64,000 nt of DNA, from NCBI GenBank assembly GCA_008508345.1, contig QNGE01001292.1:1-64000 (forward strand), read 5' to 3'. Within the stretch, counting starts at the first letter, position 1; every line of letters begins with the position of its first letter. The stretch is from Paragonimus westermani (taxonomy: Eukaryota; Platyhelminthes; Trematoda; Plagiorchiida; Troglotrematidae). Position numbers and translations under genes: made by a program. This document shows positions 1-10,704 of this stretch, one piece after another. A model generated the notes under the pieces. It was not told where the DNA came from. It saw only the letters and a program-made list of their open reading frames with translations, and did not search any database.

Positions 1-177
1 TGGCGGTGTGTCGCAGTCAATGGCGTACCTGTATCCATACCATTTCTAGTTCTTCCATTTAGTCTTCTTCAATCCTTGTTGTCCTTCGTAGTACTCTTTC
101 CTTCTAGGATATTCCACGTCACTGTTGAGGTGAGCGGCGGCCCGAGCCACAGTACCTTTTGGTCAGGCTCATGGCTG

Positions 178-213
<36 letters not shown>

Positions 214-839
214 GACGCCCACCATCTGCACGAACATCAACCTGCTATTTTTCACATACCAGATTTTGTTGAAGCAAAGCCCCGGTGACTGGTAGTTTAA
301 CCTTGAAGGTCGCGAGAACCAGTCGTGCTTCACCAACGACATGGTATAAACTTCTGCCGCATGAATGGTTGGCGGTTCGTCTGCTCGAGATTTTACTGCT
401 CAGCTGGCTTACAGCCCAATCCGTTCGGTTCACAGTGGTTTTACCTGTGCGCTGTGAACACTACATTTAGCTATCTTTCCTGTTGGTCAAGGGGTGTTGT
501 ACCCCCTCGTCCTAAAGAGTCAGTAAAGTAGCTCGTATATTTTAACAAGTAGACTGTAATTGTGTCGTGAACTTAAATGGAGGTACAGGCATTCTAATGT
601 AGTAAACAGGACAGGTGTACGATAAGGAGCTGCTGGTCAGAGCAAGTGGGAACGACGCGGGCACAAAGCGGCTAACCGTATAAGCCATACAAACGTTAGC
701 ACGATGAAAGTCACGTTTCCAACCCAGGTGGCGTTAGCACGATGGAGGTCCCATGACGCAATCCAATCAGAAACAGGTAATTGGAAGGTCACGGGCTCGT
801 TGGCGTGTCACAAGAACGGGCGGCAGCAAAAACGCCTAT
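1..839. other. No gene recognised
   Basis: No frame here is longer than about 90 codons and none resembles a known family. Apart from the trinucleotide microsatellite listed separately I see nothing that can be named. The LINE tail repeat may begin somewhat before its clear start near 840. Confidence 0.5.
181..213. repeat. (TGA)11 microsatellite
   Basis: Eleven uninterrupted TGA units. A simple-sequence repeat with no sign of a coding role. Confidence 0.95.
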
Positions 840-1425
840 CTACACACACGGTTGGCGGCATCCGATTCGGATTAGCCTGTCACAGTGACCGATGCCAAAG
901 GACGCCTGCACTTAGCCATCACTGCAATTGGCTTGCGTTGCACCAATTGCAATTCCACCAACATACCACGTATCCAGTGTAAACCCGAAGGAATAAGACC
1001 AGGAGGTGTGCCAGTAGGGCCTTTCTGTCCAGCCGGCCAATGCTGGTTAGCCACTTGATTGGCCAATAAGGAAAGGAAACACCCACCTCTCGGAAACTAA
1101 ACAGAGAGAGGCTGCAATGACGAGATGTACACTGAGAATAAAGATGTCTGAAGTGTAATACAAGATGCATTGCAGTATAGAAGTGCAGGTTAGTGCATCC
1201 CACAGAAGTTAAGGATGTAAAGCAAAGTTCTCATTGGACTATGAAAAGTCAGGCAGACCATTCATCATACATTACATCAACAAAGCCGGAGAAAAGAATG
1301 GGTAGAAGACCACAGACACTCAAGTTTCTGAAAAGAGGAGCGGATTAATTTTCAACGACCAGGCTGTTGGCCGATGCACTCATTAACAGAAGTAGAATAA
1401 ATATACTGATATGACCTACCTGAGC
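840..1425 (-). repeat. LINE 3' tail, copy 1
   Basis: The part at about 840-1110 is clearly similar to 47820-48065. Shared blocks include a CAGTGACCGA segment, an AGGAATAAGACCAG segment, and a C..CCAGTGCTGG / CCAATGCTGG block followed by a TCTCTC-type end. In both places the repeat lies just below a minus-strand C2H2-finger coding remnant, so it is best read as the 3' untranslated tail of the same LINE family. The stretch 1110-1425 matches the second copy only in short patches. Confidence 0.65.
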
Positions 1426-1839
1426 CTAGCGTACTCGCCACCTCTTCGCCGACGGGGTACTATGAGTACGTTGGTGAGCTACTAGCCCCAAACGGCCAGC
1501 GTATTCGCAGTCGCACACATCGCAACGCCATATAGCCACGTCACCGCGACCTATGGCACCGATGGTTCCTTTGCGTACCACACGCTTCCGCTCGCGACCA
1601 CGCAACAATTGCTCGTTGAACTTTCGGACGCCCGCCCGAACTGTATTTCTCCAGGCCGTGCAGTTCAACGCCAAATCTTCCCAACATCTAAAATCAGTGT
1701 TACAACGTGAAAGCCTTACGTGCACACACACACAAGACATGAGATAAAAGTTGTTCCTAAGTGAAATTTGGTAACGAATATAGCCGACTTTATCCTGTTC
1801 AATCGCAGCATTATAAGGCAGATGTAGCCATGTGACCAA
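1426..1839 (-). pseudogene. LINE ORF2 C-terminus with C2H2 finger
   Basis: This is a 137-codon open frame of which about residues 46-137 look real. It contains WEDLALNCTAWRNTVRAG (residues 53-70), the conserved 'W..LA.....WR..V..G' stretch found after the reverse transcriptase in many non-LTR retrotransposons, then a basic linker. It ends in a classical zinc finger with Cys106, Cys109, His122 and His126 (C-X2-C-X12-H-X3-H). In this LINE class a single finger at the extreme C-terminus is usual and is thought to bind nucleic acid. The first 45 residues are probably not element sequence. The reverse transcriptase that should lie at higher coordinates is not visible, so the copy is 5'-truncated. 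DNA at 1660-1710 is also similar to 31290-31345, the equivalent part of LINE copy 2. Confidence 0.75.
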
Positions 1840-4800
1840 GCCTGCGCGTTCAGAGGGCTGTCAACCAAAACATGCACACGCGCAGCTACCCCCAATCTCA
1901 ATCACCCCCACAAAATCAACGCTGGACGGACTAACGAGCAACAGTGAACCGGGCCACTTTGACCCATTAAACAGCCGGCAAAGGCTCTTATCAAACGACC
2001 TAAACCCAATAATTCTTTACACACGGACTTTTTCCTCTCCCTCACTCAGTTTACAGGTTGATGGTGTTCGGGCTCAACCAGGCATTCTCGCGGATGAACA
2101 ACACTTCCTTCTCTAAAAATGTCGACATTATTTTAGTATGAACCCAGTGTCGTTTGTTGGTATTAACTGCAATGGACCTTGTTTTGGTGGTCTACAGAAC
2201 CCAATCAAGCCAATCTTGCTGGTAGACGCGTTATGTTCCTGACACCGCCATATGCAAGTAGTTACAGTGCACGTCTACCTACGTAGAATCTCATTGGAGA
2301 CCTTGTGATAATCTTAGCTCCCAGAACGGGTGTCTGGAAAACACAACACGTTACAATTTCCTGCCCACAAATCGTAGCTGTAAGACTACAACCAGCTATG
2401 TGTGCCTTTGTTGCCCTGATGTCGTTTGTCATTCAACTGCAAGCCAGGACAGCCCTCTGCGATTCGCACAGCTGAAAAACAGTGAATAATGCAACGCTGT
2501 TTCACCTCCTTTAATCGCTTGTTTTATTTATTACTGTTTATAAAAGTAGTTGTGTCTCAGAATAAAATCGTAACTTTACCCACAACTCCTGGTCTATTTC
2601 TATTGTATTAAGACTATTGTTGGACTCGAACTTGTTCATTAACTGCTCTTAGTCTCACGAGTTCGACTGCTACAGAAACATTGAAATATAGGGTTATTTT
2701 ACTGGACTAGCTTAAGTTTGGATCAAAACCTGACGATCATGGAAAACGTGTGATCACGCAATCTAATCTGTCAACTAGGTGATGTTACCACCATATGTGT
2801 GCAGAGCGTTTTGTTATGCTCAGATAAAAAATTTCTACTGAACCATACTGAATTGTGGGCACATATTTTTGTGGATACAAATGTGTATTTCCAAACTGGC
2901 ATCGTTTAATCCTGTTTTATGCCTTACATAAGCAGCATTACAATTGAATTCTAATTTCAAAGTAATCCATTCTTAGAAGAACGCGATGTGTTCGTCAGTT
3001 TGATCGTTCAGATGATACTTATTCCGTTATGTGTTAGTTCTGTTTGCTAGGTGTCTATTCTCGCAATAGTCACCTACTTCATTTGCTGTGATTATATTTC
3101 GTACTGGATTTTGATATGAATGCACACTTCTACGAAAATTTGATAGTTGAAGGCTTTTTACCGGTTTAGAATTGCATTATTTACGACCTACAGGGGACTC
3201 TTTATCTTCCTTTGAAATTCGGATTGCAAAACTGAGGAAACCAATTTTTCTCCCATTCCGTCCGGATACGACTACTTCATTGATAATCTATTCGGACAGC
3301 TGCTATATAGAAAAAGCAGTTTGGCCTGTTTTAACTGAATTTTTTTGGTTGTTTTTCATTGATAAACGCAGTACTTTACATAAAGCCTAACTTGTTTGTT
3401 TTTGTCCCTTTTAAGGACATTCATTTATTTCTACAAATTATCACTTCTAAAGAAATTTGTGTTTATAGTTGTTCAAGCTGTGAACATTGTTGGATAAGAG
3501 GTTTCCAACAGCTAGATCGGTTGTTTGTGAAACCTTTTCGGCAGCTTTGTTTCTTTGACTCAACTTATGTTAATGCACTATCGTTGTCGGCGATCGAAGT
3601 AATCTGTTTGAACAAGAATTTTCGTATGACACCTAATCTCCACAGTTCTCAACTAATACCCAATCAAGAACTGCCCATCAGTACCGTTTACTGGTCTCTG
3701 GAACCCATGTTTTTCGTCACTGAAACCAGAAAACGGCTATAAATCGGAACATTTAAAAAATTTCCTTTCAAAAATAATACACACAAATGAGAAATTTTTC
3801 TATGTATGTTCTGTCAGATTCGAATACAATCAGTGTTTTCTTCGTTTTATTGTTTTCCGATAAGAATGCTCGTTATCACTGTCCGCTGGTTCGTGACATA
3901 TGCTATTTTAAATAAAATCTCAATCGGATTACTAAATAAGTTTTCGTAATATGATGAAATGCCCACAAATATTTCGATAGGAAATTTAGGATGAACTACG
4001 CACCAGTTCCAGAGAACCAGAGTTGCCCGTATTTTCTTCCGACATCTCCAAAATCAGAATCCACCGAAATCAATGGTCATGCACGAATGATAGTAACCAG
4101 AAAACAGGACTAACTAACATATGGGTCTTCAGGATCTATTTATTCAGCAACAAATATGAATTGGGTTCGTTAACAACGTTTTAAACAAGAGTGTGATTGT
4201 GAAAAATCGTGCGATAGAAGATACATGTGAAAAAATTTCGCGAAATTTTTGTCGATAAGAGTAGACTTACATCCTGTAACATCTTGATGGAAGTGCAAGA
4301 CAGCAAGGAATTCCGAATACCAAAGGTCAGCCTAACTATATGATGTTGACTGATAATGAAACGTCGTATACGAGAGGTGTGGCAAACAACGGATTTTAAG
4401 AGTGAGTCCAACCGATCGTCAGCTTGAGTAATTGGCTGGTGAATGCCTCGGTACGGTTAGTCAAATCTTGACCACCCATTGTGTTTGGAATTCCTGGTAA
4501 CTGGTGAATCCTCACGTTTGCGTTCAGGTGAGGTTTTAGACAACGTGATTTATTGATGCTGAATCTTAATTTATCAGTATGTCTCCATCTGAGACTGTAA
4601 ACGTTGTACATGCATTTTTATCAGTCCCATTCTTATTCTCATGTAATCACTTAGAAAACTCATTATATGCGCGGAAGTTAATCCGCCCTACTTTTTAAGA
4701 TGTCGTTTTAGACAACACGTCGGCTTAGCACCAGATAACGGCCACCTTAGCCAAACGATAGCAGTCGCATTTTTTGTTGGAATAAACAGCTAAGTGAATC

Positions 4801-5775
4801 CAACCGATTCTCAACGTATTGAAATGTTTGAGTTTTTGAAAAGCATGGCAGTTATCGATGTTATACTGATGAACCTTCAAACCACTGGGATTGGTACTAT
4901 ATTTCTGTTCTCGCTTCCTATGATTGTAAAGGTGACTTCATTAAATATTGTATTTAGCAAAACTGAAGGAGTCTGCACAGATGGCTGCTCAGAGCAATAA
5001 AACTCGGTATTAATCAGATAGACCCTGTTGAACGAATACCATCACATAGTTATACACGCTCGTAACGTTCAAAAACTGGAATAGCTTAAGACGTGCGCAG
5101 CGACTAGAACGATGATTTTCCTGAGACCATCAGTTCGCGGGAGCACTTCACCAATGTTACTCGTTGAAATCCATAATGCACCATCAGCTATATATACATA
5201 TTCTGCTGTTCACTTTTGCCCTTCGATTTCGATGCAGAAAGCAGGTTTAGTTCAGTTTAGCTTTCTGTCTTATAGGTTACCTGCCAGTTGCAGTGGTAAT
5301 TATAGGATAAATAGACGAATGCGTAGATAGTGACAATGTTCCGTCGCTAGTGGTTGACTCAGTCAATACCGCAAACAAGGGAACAGAGAGACAGAGCTGA
5401 GTAATACATCCACGGTCACAGGTTGTGAAGCACCTCATGATCACACGTTTCAATCTCGACTAGTCGAACCCACGCAGAGTGCTGGTAAGGTTTACGAACT
5501 TCAAAAACCTCACGATTGGTGAGGCTTTGTTGATAAGTGAATAACAAAAGTACTTGCTGCAAAGACCCTCAAAAGAAATGCTTTCCATAAAGTACAGAAA
5601 ACGTTGTACCAGCGAAAATGTTCATCTTCTGATGTGACAACACTTTATTCATTGAAATCTGGTCTATACGAATGTGACATACTGAGTCAGACCCGTCACA
5701 CAAATTATGTGCTCATACGAGACACTGGAGTCACATATATGCTCTTTCTGATGTATTACATTACCATAAACCATA
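1840..5775. other. No gene recognised
   Basis: Open frames here do not exceed about 127 codons (3359-3742, plus) and show no domain, repeat or biased composition that I recognise. The sequence is AT-rich and looks like old intergenic DNA. A short similarity between 4405-4428 and 4796-4820 is too weak to interpret. Confidence 0.5.
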
Positions 5776-6343
5776 GTCGCGATAGGGCATCCGTCTGGCC
5801 AAGCTCCTCAGTTCATCGGTACTGCATCTTGAAGTCGTAACCGAGGAGAGTCAATGCCCACCGTTGTAGTCTGTTGGCTGAGTGTGCAGGGATACCTGTT
5901 TTGGATCCAAATGTAGACAAAAACGGCTTGCGATCAGTTAACATTAGGAGCATACGGCCGTAGATGAACTTGTGGAAACGTCGCACTACAAACACGAGGG
6001 CCAAGACTTCTTTATCGATCTGACTGTATCGTTTCCCTGAAATGATAGTTATGTCGGAAGCAGTGTCTAACTGTAACCGGACTGGCTGATCATTGATATG
6101 AAGGGTTATAAACTTACGTCGGCTTGGGGCGTTGACTTAGAAGACTGCCATCAAGCTCTTTTTGTTGCCGACTGTTGTGGGTCGTGACTTGGATCGCGAC
6201 TTCGATCTGGACCTTGAACCAGCAAGTGTACGTTGCTGACCTGAATGACAATATGCTTCATTATGGCCGACTGAATTGCATTGCCGACATCTGTGTTGTT
6301 TGAATGGGCAGAAACTGACGAAGTGCCGGGCCCCACAGTGCCA
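5776..6343 (-). pseudogene. Gypsy pol remnant: knuckles, protease, RNase H
   Basis: This runs on in the same frame as the gag region above it. In order on the minus strand: a zinc knuckle reading WHCGARHFVSFC whose first Cys is replaced by the TGA at 6344-6346; a second intact knuckle, CRQCNSVGHNEAYC (C-X2-C-X4-H-X4-C); a basic S/R/K linker; a TAA at 6137-6139; then the aspartic protease start VRLQLDTASDITIIS with the catalytic D-T-A triad. After GKRYSQ the frame passes directly into the RNase H domain (IDKEVLALVF, RRFHKFIYGR, LTDRKP, NRLQRWALTLLGYDFKMQYR). A TGA at 5813-5815 follows, then GQTDALSRL, the usual spacer before integrase. The whole reverse transcriptase, normally between protease and RNase H, is absent, yet the frame is kept. 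No integrase was found below 5776. Confidence 0.85.
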
Positions 6344-7258
6344 TCATGCTGCCGGAGGCCTCTTTCCAGTTTTCGAGCCAGATGGTGTATTGTGTGACGG
6401 GCCGGAGTTGCGCAATTTGGCAGTAAAATGATGTTGAACCGCATGAACTTCGATACCACCTTGATCCCCACACTGGACCAGAGTGGTGTTATGCTTCAAG
6501 TTTATCAGTCGTTGGTACTCTGCAACCATGTCGTTCAAGGTGAGATTGGGCTTCTGTTCCAAACGGTTCAGTAACCGGGTGCGCATATCAGCCAACCTTG
6601 GAGATTGGAGACTGCATATCAGCATCAGCGACTTGAATTGATCGTCCGTCAAGGACTTTAGCTTGAAGCGTTCACATTCACGATTCACCAGTCCAACATG
6701 CGTCAGGAAGTCGTCAGAATCGTTTATTACCAGCTTCAGACATCTGTAACGAATACGGAACAAAGAAGACTGATCACCGAACAGATGACTATGGGACTGG
6801 ATAGTATGCTTGAAATTGCAATCTCGAGGTTTATCAGGCAAAAAACTGTTGCAATACTTGTCTAGTTCAGCTTCACCGAGCTTACAAAGTAGGTGCCTGA
6901 GTTTCCACTCATCGTCGTGGCCAGCGAAATCAACTGTAAATAAATCCTCAAAACGCCTGAACCAAGGGTTAAATATGACATTTGAATCAGGGTCGTAATG
7001 GAACTCCGACATACTGTTGCACAAGGCACCAATCGACGGTGCCTTCATAGGTGTAGGCTGTACGGAGGTTTCCCTGGCCTTCGTAACTATCTTTATGAGC
7101 TTAAGCTGCTGCTGCAGTAACAATTCTAAGATGAATGGGTTCACAATAAACCAACAAACATCGCCAAAAATGCTATAACACGGAACGACCGAACGGATGC
7201 AACCGAGCTGTAGCCATTCTACGAAAATGTTATATAACGAGAGACCGAGCGAACACAA
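6344..7258 (-). pseudogene. Ty3/gypsy gag polyprotein region
   Basis: A frame of 304 codons, the longest in the window. It opens with TTG; the likely true start is the ATG at residue 71 (7046-7048) or residue 83, which suits a gag product of about 230 residues plus knuckles. From about residue 88 to 265 it follows the gag of trematode and nematode gypsy elements of the K02A2.6-like type: FHYDPDSNVIFNPWFRRFED, a DDEWKLRHLLCKL stretch, DQSSLFRIRYRCLKL, ERFKLKSLTDDQFKSLMLIC, and a closing LNDMVAEYQRLINLKH. These are the capsid-like helices that assemble the particle. The frame is closed by TGA at the place of the first Cys of the first zinc knuckle, so a single base change probably separates this frame from the pol remnant. 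It is unusually well preserved compared with everything else here. Confidence 0.85.
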
Positions 7259-7629
7259 TTAAGCTGGAACGATTCCTACAACGCAGTGATATTGTATGCG
7301 CTGCTGTAACCCCGAAGATGCGATACCCAAGCAGACTGTGAAAGAAAAACACTGATCTCCAGAAGGAGAGCTTTTACTGTCTCAGTCTGAAGACTAATTA
7401 CAAGCGCTGCTCTTGGGTATTTATAGCTCGTCAAGTGAACTGGTGAATAGTGTTCAATATTCAATGTTCAGTGAAAAGCGTCTTGGGTCGATAACAGACG
7501 AATTAGCCTCCAGTATGTAAATCGGCGCAAGAAGTAAATGTGATGGTGCAATAGAGAAATATGAGTCTACAAAAGTAATAAATGTTCATTACCGGTTAAG
7601 TGGACAGTTTTTTTGGGAGGTATTTAACA
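7163..7629 (-). repeat. Possible 5' LTR and leader of the gypsy element
   Basis: On the minus strand the stretch could begin with TGTTAAATACCTCCC (7629 downward), a plausible TG-type LTR start. It contains a TATAAATA box about 210 bases further on and leads to the gag region. The lower boundary and the primer-binding site are guesses: a TTTTTGGCGAT segment near 7165 resembles the leader found just after LTRs. No second LTR copy was seen in the window, so the element has lost its 3' end or the assignment is wrong. Confidence 0.3.
7418..7425 (-). promoter_or_regulatory. TATA-like box upstream of gypsy gag
   Basis: TATAAATA on the minus strand inside the putative LTR, about 370 bases ahead of the first likely gag ATG. 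Position and sequence suit an LTR promoter; nothing else tests it. Confidence 0.35.
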
Positions 7630-7989
7630 TCCCCAACACAGACGGACTCTTTCAGTCTGTCCATATCTTGACTATAACCAGAAAGTGATAAATTGAGCCC
7701 AGGAACTCACCACTCATGTGGAACATTACAAGCATTGTTTAACGTAGGTTTATAATCTGTCTATGAAGATCGAAATTAGGGAGAACAGGGCATTTTATGA
7801 GATGCCATGCAATTACTAGCCTTTCTAAGAAGTTGTCTTGTCATGCTATGACTAAATTAGTAGTTTCACTCATTGATTCCGTGCACTTGGTCCAAAACAT
7901 TTGAGCTCCTCCACAATTGTAGGGAGGAGACGGGCAGAACCAATCACCCTCAATATCGAAGCAAAATGGCTACAATGCTACTCCCAACA
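7630..7989. other. No gene recognised
   Basis: No open frame of note and no repeat I can match. The middle part of the first ribozyme repeat may begin near 7990. Confidence 0.4.
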
Positions 7990-8079
7990 ACAGGCGACCA
8001 TTGTACCAACATTCAGAACAGAATCAATACTCGGAATATCTCTCAACAATTTTATAGGTTTGTATGGTTTCAATTTGGA

Positions 8080-8410
8080 CAGAAGCAATAGTAATGCAGT
8101 CATCGATTGGAGTTAACAGGGCAATTATTTCGTCTCTTCGTGGCGAGCGGAAATCTGAGAATTACATACAACAGAGTGTGTTTGAAGGTTTGTTCAACGT
8201 GTTATTCCAGACTGGATATTAATATTGCTGTTATCAACTGAGTTGCCTCAAGAAGGCGTGGGTGGAGTTCTATCTCCTGCCGTGGCAAGTATATTCACTG
8301 CTGACGTTCTCTGATAAGAGCGAGATTCGTGTCCGGTTTATCTTTTCAAAGTGAGCTGGCTGAACTATCTGCAGGAATTCGAAAGGTGCGACCACTTGTG
8401 GGTGATACAC
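8080..8410 (+). repeat. Ribozyme-bearing tRNA-derived short repeat, copy 1 (diverged)
   Basis: The segment TCGATTGGAGTTAACAGG at 8103-8120 matches the middle of the element at 46108-46125. After about 110 bases comes a decayed tRNA-like part (GGAGTTCTATCTCCTGC, then GTGGCAAG), then a ribozyme core and the tail GAGCTGGCTGA. The flanks (about 7990-8080 and 8410-8480) resemble the neighbouring element modules more weakly, so the copy may be longer than given, and the next copy at 8826 follows it in the same orientation. Confidence 0.6.
8294..8340 (+). ncRNA. Hammerhead-like core, copy 1 (degenerate)
   Basis: Box 1 reads CUGACGU (8301-8307; last base should be A). Stem II is a good CUCU-GAUA-AGAG hairpin. 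Box 2 reads GAGA (8322-8325; should be GAAA). Box 3 ends in the expected UC (C at 8333). The two core changes should abolish cleavage. Confidence 0.55.
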
Positions 8411-8890
8411 AAGTTGTATTAAACACTAAATCCCCTAATATTCTCCAGAATAATATTTGTCCTAGGACTCTGACAAATGGATCGGGCGTAACATTTCCCA
8501 ATTGATGAAAGCAGACGTAACTTAGAAGACGGAAGCTTTGGACCAGCAGATATTGTCTAACGAGCATCCTAGTTCGATCCAGCCATTGACTGGGTCACAT
8601 GACCGCCGCGTTGAGTTTGCCGGCCTGGCCACAATATACAAAAGTTGCTAGTGTCGTTAAATTAAATTTGGTTCTTCTGTCCGAAGTATGTTGAACGAGG
8701 TATTCAGATGCTTGGATTATATTCGGAACGTATTTTCTTTCTTTTCTGTAATACACAATCCAATGTGCCGGTCACCGGCAAATCGTTATATCTGGAAAAT
8801 CAGTTAAATTGGTATCCACCGATTGTAGAACAAGTGAGAGTGGTTGAGCGTTCAGATTTGATAATTCGGTCGTGCCTAATGTGAGGTCAA

Positions 8891-8945
8891 TGGCGCAGTG
8901 GTTAACACAGTTGCCTCATGATTGTAACGGCCGGAGTTCCAATCC
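8891..8945 (+). promoter_or_regulatory. tRNA-like Pol III promoter (A box and B box)
   Basis: A box TGGCGCAGTGG at 8891-8901 and B box GAGTTCCAATCC at about 8934-8945, a tRNA-like spacing with a T-arm-like GGCCGG ahead of the B box. This supports a tRNA-derived SINE head transcribed by RNA polymerase III. The same boxes recur at 46220-46230 and 46263-46274 (B box GAGTTCAAATCC). Confidence 0.75.
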
Positions 8946-8963
8946 CGGACGTGGCAAGGATAT

Positions 8964-9008
8964 GCAATACTGACGCACTCCAGTGAGAGCGAAACTCGAG
9001 TCTAGTGC
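8964..9008 (+). ncRNA. Type-I hammerhead ribozyme remnant, copy 2
   Basis: Order: stem I strand GCAAUA (8964-8969, two mismatches to its partner); box 1 CUGACGC (8970-8976, final A changed to C); stem II about 14 bases ending AGAGC; box 2 GAAA (8991-8994); self-complementary stem III ACUCGAGU (8994-9001); cleavage C at 9002; stem I partner UAGUGC (9003-9008). The layout is that of the schistosome Sm-alpha hammerhead. One core base and part of stem I are damaged. Confidence 0.75.
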
Positions 9009-9086
9009 TACTTTTCGAAAGAGGCTGGCTGAAAAGTCTATCTGAATGCGCTCGCTGCGATCAAAGTGAGTGATGGTCAACTTGAA

Positions 9087-10704
9087 GATTGTAGAACAGT
9101 TGATTGCCGCTGTTTTTCGCCAAACGGCTGCGGTAGAGTAAACCACAGCGAATTGAGATGCCTAAAAGCTGCTTCCCGTCCTCATCACTCTCGGTTGGGA
9201 GTACTGCGTCGAATGTGGCAAACCTGATAGATTATTCTTCAGCGTTCATAGTTATGAATAAAATATCCAATGATGACAGTGTATACTGTCGTTTTTTTGT
9301 GGACAACATAAAAAACGGTGAAATAGTCAGTCCAATTACATACTGAGTCTTTGACATTTTGGCCGTTATGAGCACAGATATCCACGACGAAGTATTTGTA
9401 GGTGACATGATCCTTGCAGTTTGCAATATCTGTAATTCCTGATCTATCAGTGGTACAACCATCTACGGTACCAAATGGTCGAAACGGATCACGTATTTCA
9501 ACCCAACTTGTGAATGGGGTTTAGCTCAACCTCGAATTCAACGACCAAACTGCATGTCTGATAGTTCTGCTTACTATCTTTGCAACTTCCCCTGAAGCCA
9601 TATTTTTCACTGCTGTGTGAGAATTGTCATAGTCATCGGCTTGGGAAATGAGTATAAAAGGAGAGGATTCGTTACCGAATAGACTGAGCAATCTCAACTC
9701 AGTTGTCTACTCAAGTCCGAAAATGTTTAGTTTGACATGTGACAAGTGACAAGAACCTTTAGTTTTTTTCCAGTGAGGGACAATACATTCAATTTTCATT
9801 GTTTGTTTCTGTAATCCACCCAAAGCGCTGTGAACTATGTGAGTCGTGGGTTTGTATCCAATTTTGATGACCCAAGGCGTTATTTGTTGTAGCGTCTAGT
9901 TGCAGACAAGCTTGGTAAACAATACCGAATAGTTAAACTTTTTTGAAAGTGGTCAGTAAATTTTCGGAACGATTCGCTGTTTTACTGTGCGTCGAAAGGA
10001 CAAACTTTCCAGTTCTCCCTTGTTTGTCCGTGCAGTTACATTTTTCGTTCTATCTGGTGGCATATTGTGTACTGATGTGTGTAAAAATGTATTTGCGAGC
10101 TGTTTGGTAAGACCGTTGGACTCTCTATTTGGACCGCGTTACCCCAGTATACCTTCACTTGTATTGACATTGCTTGTTTTTCAGCATCCTGATCTTTGAT
10201 TCACTGCAATAATGTGACTATAATTCATATGCGGTTTAAAGTCAGCCGCGATCAGTCGTAGACTGACATTTGGCTCTCGGTCGACTTGGGCAAACGTACT
10301 AGTTCAGATTTCTGATTCATCAAGGGATTGATGAAACCGTATATTTGAGTTGATTTAACTTAGTAGAGCGCAGCTTGAAACAGTAGCATTTGCTCTAGAC
10401 GCTATCTCGACCCGTGACGAAATCGTCGCCTCTCGTGCCGACCAAAGTAAGTCGTTGGTAGCTTACATTTGCGTACGAAACGTATGCACCAGTCGCTCGA
10501 GTGCTGCTTCGAGTGATTTCAATGAAGTTGAAGCCATATGGTAATCATTAAAGAGTGAATTTTATGCAAGTTTGTGTTCAACATTTTATAGATCTAGGGG
10601 CAGTAATAAGCACTACGCCGTACCTCGTTTGAAGTACTGCATACAAAAGGTGTCTCCATGGTGTGTAGACCATTTATTACAGAAACTATCAGCAACTTGA
10701 ACAA
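9087..10704. other. No gene recognised
   Basis: No coding signal. Holds the TATA-like box listed separately; otherwise nothing I can name. Confidence 0.45.
9653..9661 (+). promoter_or_regulatory. Strong TATA box, no gene assigned
   Basis: TATAAAAGG, an optimal TATA box, with a CTCAGT motif some 35-45 bases downstream that could act as an initiator. No open frame follows that I recognise. It may belong to an unrecognised LTR or to a short first exon. Confidence 0.35.

Larger units (their letters stand above)
8826..9086 (+). repeat. Ribozyme-bearing tRNA-derived short repeat, copy 2
   Basis: A clear copy. It starts in the AGTGGTTGAGCGTTCAGATTT module, followed by CGTGCCTAATGTGAGGTC, an A box, a B box, GTGGCAAGGATATGC, the ribozyme, and a tail ending GTGATGGTCAACTTGAAG. 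From 8938 on it is nearly identical to the copy at 10738-10893, so the two belong to one recent subfamily. There is no coding capacity; such elements depend on another element for reverse transcription. Confidence 0.9.

Noticed and set aside
3359..3742. 127-codon frame as a gene
   Set aside because: No motif, AT-driven composition, no supporting promoter or splice signal.
8891..8960. A functional tRNA gene
   Set aside because: A and B boxes are present but no cloverleaf acceptor stem is formed, and the same block recurs in several copies as the head of a dispersed repeat.
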